NCBI RefSeq assembly: GCF_039542035.1
Contig: NZ_BAABHJ010000005.1
Span: forward strand, 186,001 to 250,000
Source of the DNA: Actinoallomurus liliacearum
GTDB taxonomy: Bacteria > Actinomycetota > Actinomycetes > Streptosporangiales > Streptosporangiaceae
Length of the DNA: 64,000 bases
Direction of reading: 5' to 3'
The translations under genes and the position numbers were made by a program. The notes beneath the pieces were generated by a model, which was not told where the DNA came from, did no database searches, and saw only the letters and a program-made list of their open reading frames with translations. This document shows positions 61,774 to 64,000 of the stretch, piece by piece (positions within the stretch are counted from its first letter, which is position 1; each line of letters starts with the position of its first letter).

Positions 61774-62687
61774 CCATGCCGTCGACTCTTGACCGACTGG
61801 CCGAGGGAACGCTCGACTGGCTGGGGCACAACCTGGAGTTCTTCGACCCGTGGTCCGCGAGCGCCCGGTCGGCGACGCACGGACCGGTGAAGGCCGTGCT
61901 GGAACTCGCGCTGCTCTGTCACTGCCAGAGCCGGTTCGACGCACGGGACGACCGCCTGAGCGAAGGCGCCGCGCTCATCCGGGCGCTCTGGCAGAGCCTC
62001 GAGTTCCAGCGGCTCATCGACTCCCAGCCCGAGTACGCCCCCCGGTACGGACTGATCTACGCCGCGCTGGCGCCCACCGGGATCGACGACCGGCTGTGCC
62101 GGGACACGATCGCGCGACTGGTCGCCGACGGCCACCTCTCCTCGCGCGGTCAGTCGCCGTACCAGCGGCTGGAGACCCGCTTCTACGCGGACAAGGCCGG
62201 CGCCGAGCACGACGTCGAACCGTACGAGGAACTCGTCGCGCTGAGTCCCCTGGTGACTCTGGTGGGCACGGCGGCCTCGGACGGCGCACCGCTGTCCACC
62301 GAGGACGCGTACGCCCTCACGCACTCGAGCTTCTTCCTCAGCGACTTCGGCCGCCAGAAGCCGGGGCCGGCCTACGCGCTGGAGCGGACCGACGACCTCG
62401 CCCGCCGGATGCTGGACCACTGCGTCGAGCACGACCGGTGGGACCTGGTCGGCGAACTCGTCATGACGCGGTTCTGCCTGGGCCACGACCCGCTGGACAC
62501 ACCGTCGGGAGTCGCCGCCGTCGAGTGCCTCGTGCGGGCTCAGGCCTCCGACGGCGCGATCCCCGCCCGATCGGCGGCGCTCCTCGCGACGACCCCCGTC
62601 TCGGCGGCCGAGTCCTTCCGGAAGGCGTACCACACGTCGATCGTCACGGCCCTCATGTCGTTGATGCTCACCTCGGCGCGCCCCTGA
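61770..62687 (+). CDS. Helical protein, paralogue B (possibly DUF6895)
   Basis: The 305-residue all-helical paralogue of the protein at 56978-57883 shares YQRLETRFYADKAG, ALTHSSFFLSDFG, WDLVGELVMTRFCLG, PSGVAA and FRKAYHTSIVTALMSL. The GTG at 61770 overlaps the radical SAM stop; ATG 61776 is an alternative start. Each half of the cluster thus has its own copy, one with the S9/GT block and one with the radical SAM/MFS block, suggesting partner-specific accessory proteins. Confidence 0.75.
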   Translation: MTMPSTLDRLAEGTLDWLGHNLEFFDPWSASARSATHGPVKAVLELALLCHCQSRFDARDDRLSEGAALIRALWQSLEFQRLIDSQPEYAPRYGLIYAALAPTGIDDRLCRDTIARLVADGHLSSRGQSPYQRLETRFYADKAGAEHDVEPYEELVALSPLVTLVGTAASDGAPLSTEDAYALTHSSFFLSDFGRQKPGPAYALERTDDLARRMLDHCVEHDRWDLVGELVMTRFCLGHDPLDTPSGVAAVECLVRAQASDGAIPARSAALLATTPVSAAESFRKAYHTSIVTALMSLMLTSARP

Positions 62688-64000
62688 TGGCCCGTCGGCT
62701 GACGCTGATCAACCCCGCCTACACCCGGCTGTGGGTCGGGCAGGTCGTCTCGTCGGTGGGGGACGCCGTCTTCAGCACCACTCTGGTGTTGTGGGTGGCG
62801 GCCGTCCTGGCCAAGGGGCGACCGTGGGGCCCGGAGGCGGTCAGCGGCGTCATGGTCGCGACCGGCGGCGCGGTGCTGCTCGTCGGCCCGCTCGCGGGGG
62901 TGTTCGTCGACCGGTGGAGCCGGCGCGGCGTCATGCTCCGTACGGAGGTGATCCGCGGCGCGCTGGTGGCCCTGCTGACCGTCATCTCGTTCCTGCCCGC
63001 CCGCGTTCTCCCGGTCGGGGTGTGGCTCGGCCTCATCTACGTGACCGTGTTCACGCTGAACGCCGCCGGCCAGTTCTTCATCCCGGCGCGGTTCGCGGTC
63101 ATCGGGGACCACGTGACCGGAGAAGCCGACCGGGCCCGGGCGGCCGGCATCGCCCAGGCGACCGCGCAGACGGCCTGGATCATCGGGCCGCCGCTCGCCG
63201 CGCCACTGCTGTTCAGCGTCGGACTGCAGTGGGCGCTGCTGTTGAACGCGCTGTCGTACGCCGTGTCGTACGTCGCCATCCGGTCGGTCGCGCCCGGGCC
63301 GGACGACGTCCTGCGCAGGACCGAGGAGTCCGGGCGGATGGGGCTACGTCAGGAGTTCGTGGCCGGACTGCGCTTCTTCGCCGGCAACCGCTTCCTGATG
63401 GCGCTGCTGGCGCTCGCCGTGATCGGCCAGGTCGGTACCGGCTCCCTGAACACCCTGAACGTCTTCTTCGTGACCCGGAACCTGCACGCGTCCGCGCACC
63501 TGTACGGCTACCTCGGCATGGCGATGGGCCTCGGCGGCGTCGCCGGCGCGCTGTGTTCCGGCCGGGTGGTGGGGTGGATCGGGGCGCGCCGGACCACCTG
63601 GATCGGCCTGCTGGTCAGTGGCCTGATGCTGGTCGTCTACTCCCGCCAGGGCGGCTTCGTCGGCGGCGTCGCCTCGATCTTCGCCTTCGCGGTTCCGCTC
63701 ACCATGCTGAACGCCGCGATGTCGCCGATGCTGCTCGACGCGGCGACCCGGGAGTACACGGGCCGGGTGATGGCCGTGTTCTATCCCGCCACGCGGTTGG
63801 CGTCGATGCTGGGCGCGCTCGCGGCCGGCTGGCTCGCCGGCTCCGGCCTACGGAACTTCGCGGGCTCGGCGGCCGGCCTGCGGTTCGGCCCCATCGACAC
63901 GATCTTCGCGCTGGCCGGCGTCCTCGTCATGCTCGCCGGTGTCTACGCAAGCATCGCCCTCCCCACTTCCGAGCCAGAACCGGTCTCCGAGCCAGAACCG
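62687..64000 (+). CDS. MFS exporter of the RiPP cluster (3'-incomplete)
   Basis: The visible 438 residues show about 12 hydrophobic segments of an enterobactin-exporter-like (EntS/MFS_3) transporter: LWVGQVVSSVGDAVF and GPLAGVFVDRWSRRGVML near the N-terminus, then repeated helices. The C-terminus begins a Glu/Pro repeat (SEPEP) and runs past the window. The ATG overlaps the upstream stop (TGATG). It probably exports the mature peptide. Confidence 0.9.
   Translation, partial: MARRLTLINPAYTRLWVGQVVSSVGDAVFSTTLVLWVAAVLAKGRPWGPEAVSGVMVATGGAVLLVGPLAGVFVDRWSRRGVMLRTEVIRGALVALLTVISFLPARVLPVGVWLGLIYVTVFTLNAAGQFFIPARFAVIGDHVTGEADRARAAGIAQATAQTAWIIGPPLAAPLLFSVGLQWALLLNALSYAVSYVAIRSVAPGPDDVLRRTEESGRMGLRQEFVAGLRFFAGNRFLMALLALAVIGQVGTGSLNTLNVFFVTRNLHASAHLYGYLGMAMGLGGVAGALCSGRVVGWIGARRTTWIGLLVSGLMLVVYSRQGGFVGGVASIFAFAVPLTMLNAAMSPMLLDAATREYTGRVMAVFYPATRLASMLGALAAGWLAGSGLRNFAGSAAGLRFGPIDTIFALAGVLVMLAGVYASIALPTSEPEPVSEPEP

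Overview
The window is GC-rich, with strong G/C preference at third codon positions, GTG and TTG starts, and many 4-nt ATGA/GTGA gene overlaps. It also carries SARP, DrrAB and CHAP genes, and a CHAP gene behind c-di-AMP riboswitch leaders. This points to a filamentous actinomycete, possibly of the Streptosporangiales; the exact genus cannot be decided from this stretch. No rRNA, tRNA, CRISPR array or insertion sequence was recognised.

Layout. 1-2.1 kb: a small unknown gene, a radical SAM/SPASM enzyme with a Cys-rich tail, and an AAA-type ATPase. 2.2-6.2 kb: housekeeping-like gap, a GlxA-type regulator, and a divergent SDR/LysR pair. 6.2-21 kb: a minus-strand biosynthetic operon (FAD monooxygenase, PhyH dioxygenase, two KAS III-like acyltransferases, an iterative KS-AT-DH-ACP synthase of orsellinate-synthase architecture, a split transketolase, a GT20 trehalose-phosphate-synthase-like enzyme, a cupin and a SIS isomerase) with a divergent P450. 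It predicts an orsellinate-type acyl ester of an unusual sugar or pseudo-disaccharide. 21-26 kb: mixed genes, including a 5'-truncated DD-peptidase and two small secreted proteins. 26-31 kb: two tandem c-di-AMP (ydaO-type) riboswitches ahead of a CHAP hydrolase, then a penicillin-acylase-family enzyme and a CHAP plus peptidoglycan-binding protein. 31-40 kb: a regulator with an adjacent DUF4097/DrrA/DrrB operon, a TetR-controlled oxidoreductase, and a large SpoIIE-type phosphatase. 40.2-44.4 kb: a five-gene copper/cytochrome-oxidase operon (Sco1, PCuAC, DyP peroxidase, CtaG-like). 44.5-49.2 kb: a second CHAP paralogue, an FG-GAP secreted protein, and a divergent MarR/MFS pair.

50.2-64 kb (end of window): the most striking region is an apparently undescribed RiPP cluster. 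It contains a LuxR-type regulator, a small aroma-sacti-like protein and an AfsR/SARP regulator. Three short precursor peptides share an acidic leader ending in EVVAH and a Gly-Cys core. The enzymes are a prolyl oligopeptidase, a glycosyltransferase, two paralogous all-helical proteins, TfuA, YcaO, and a radical SAM/SPASM enzyme, followed by an MFS exporter. Each precursor and the radical SAM gene is preceded by the same promoter: four direct repeats at exact 11-bp spacing, an 8-bp gap, then a TANNNT -10 box. This is the SARP operator design and ties the genes into one regulon. YcaO/TfuA predicts backbone thioamidation, and the radical SAM/SPASM enzyme a further Cys- or carbon-centred crosslink or modification.

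The two secondary-metabolite loci, the tandem riboswitches, and several operator palindromes next to their likely regulators are the main points of interest.
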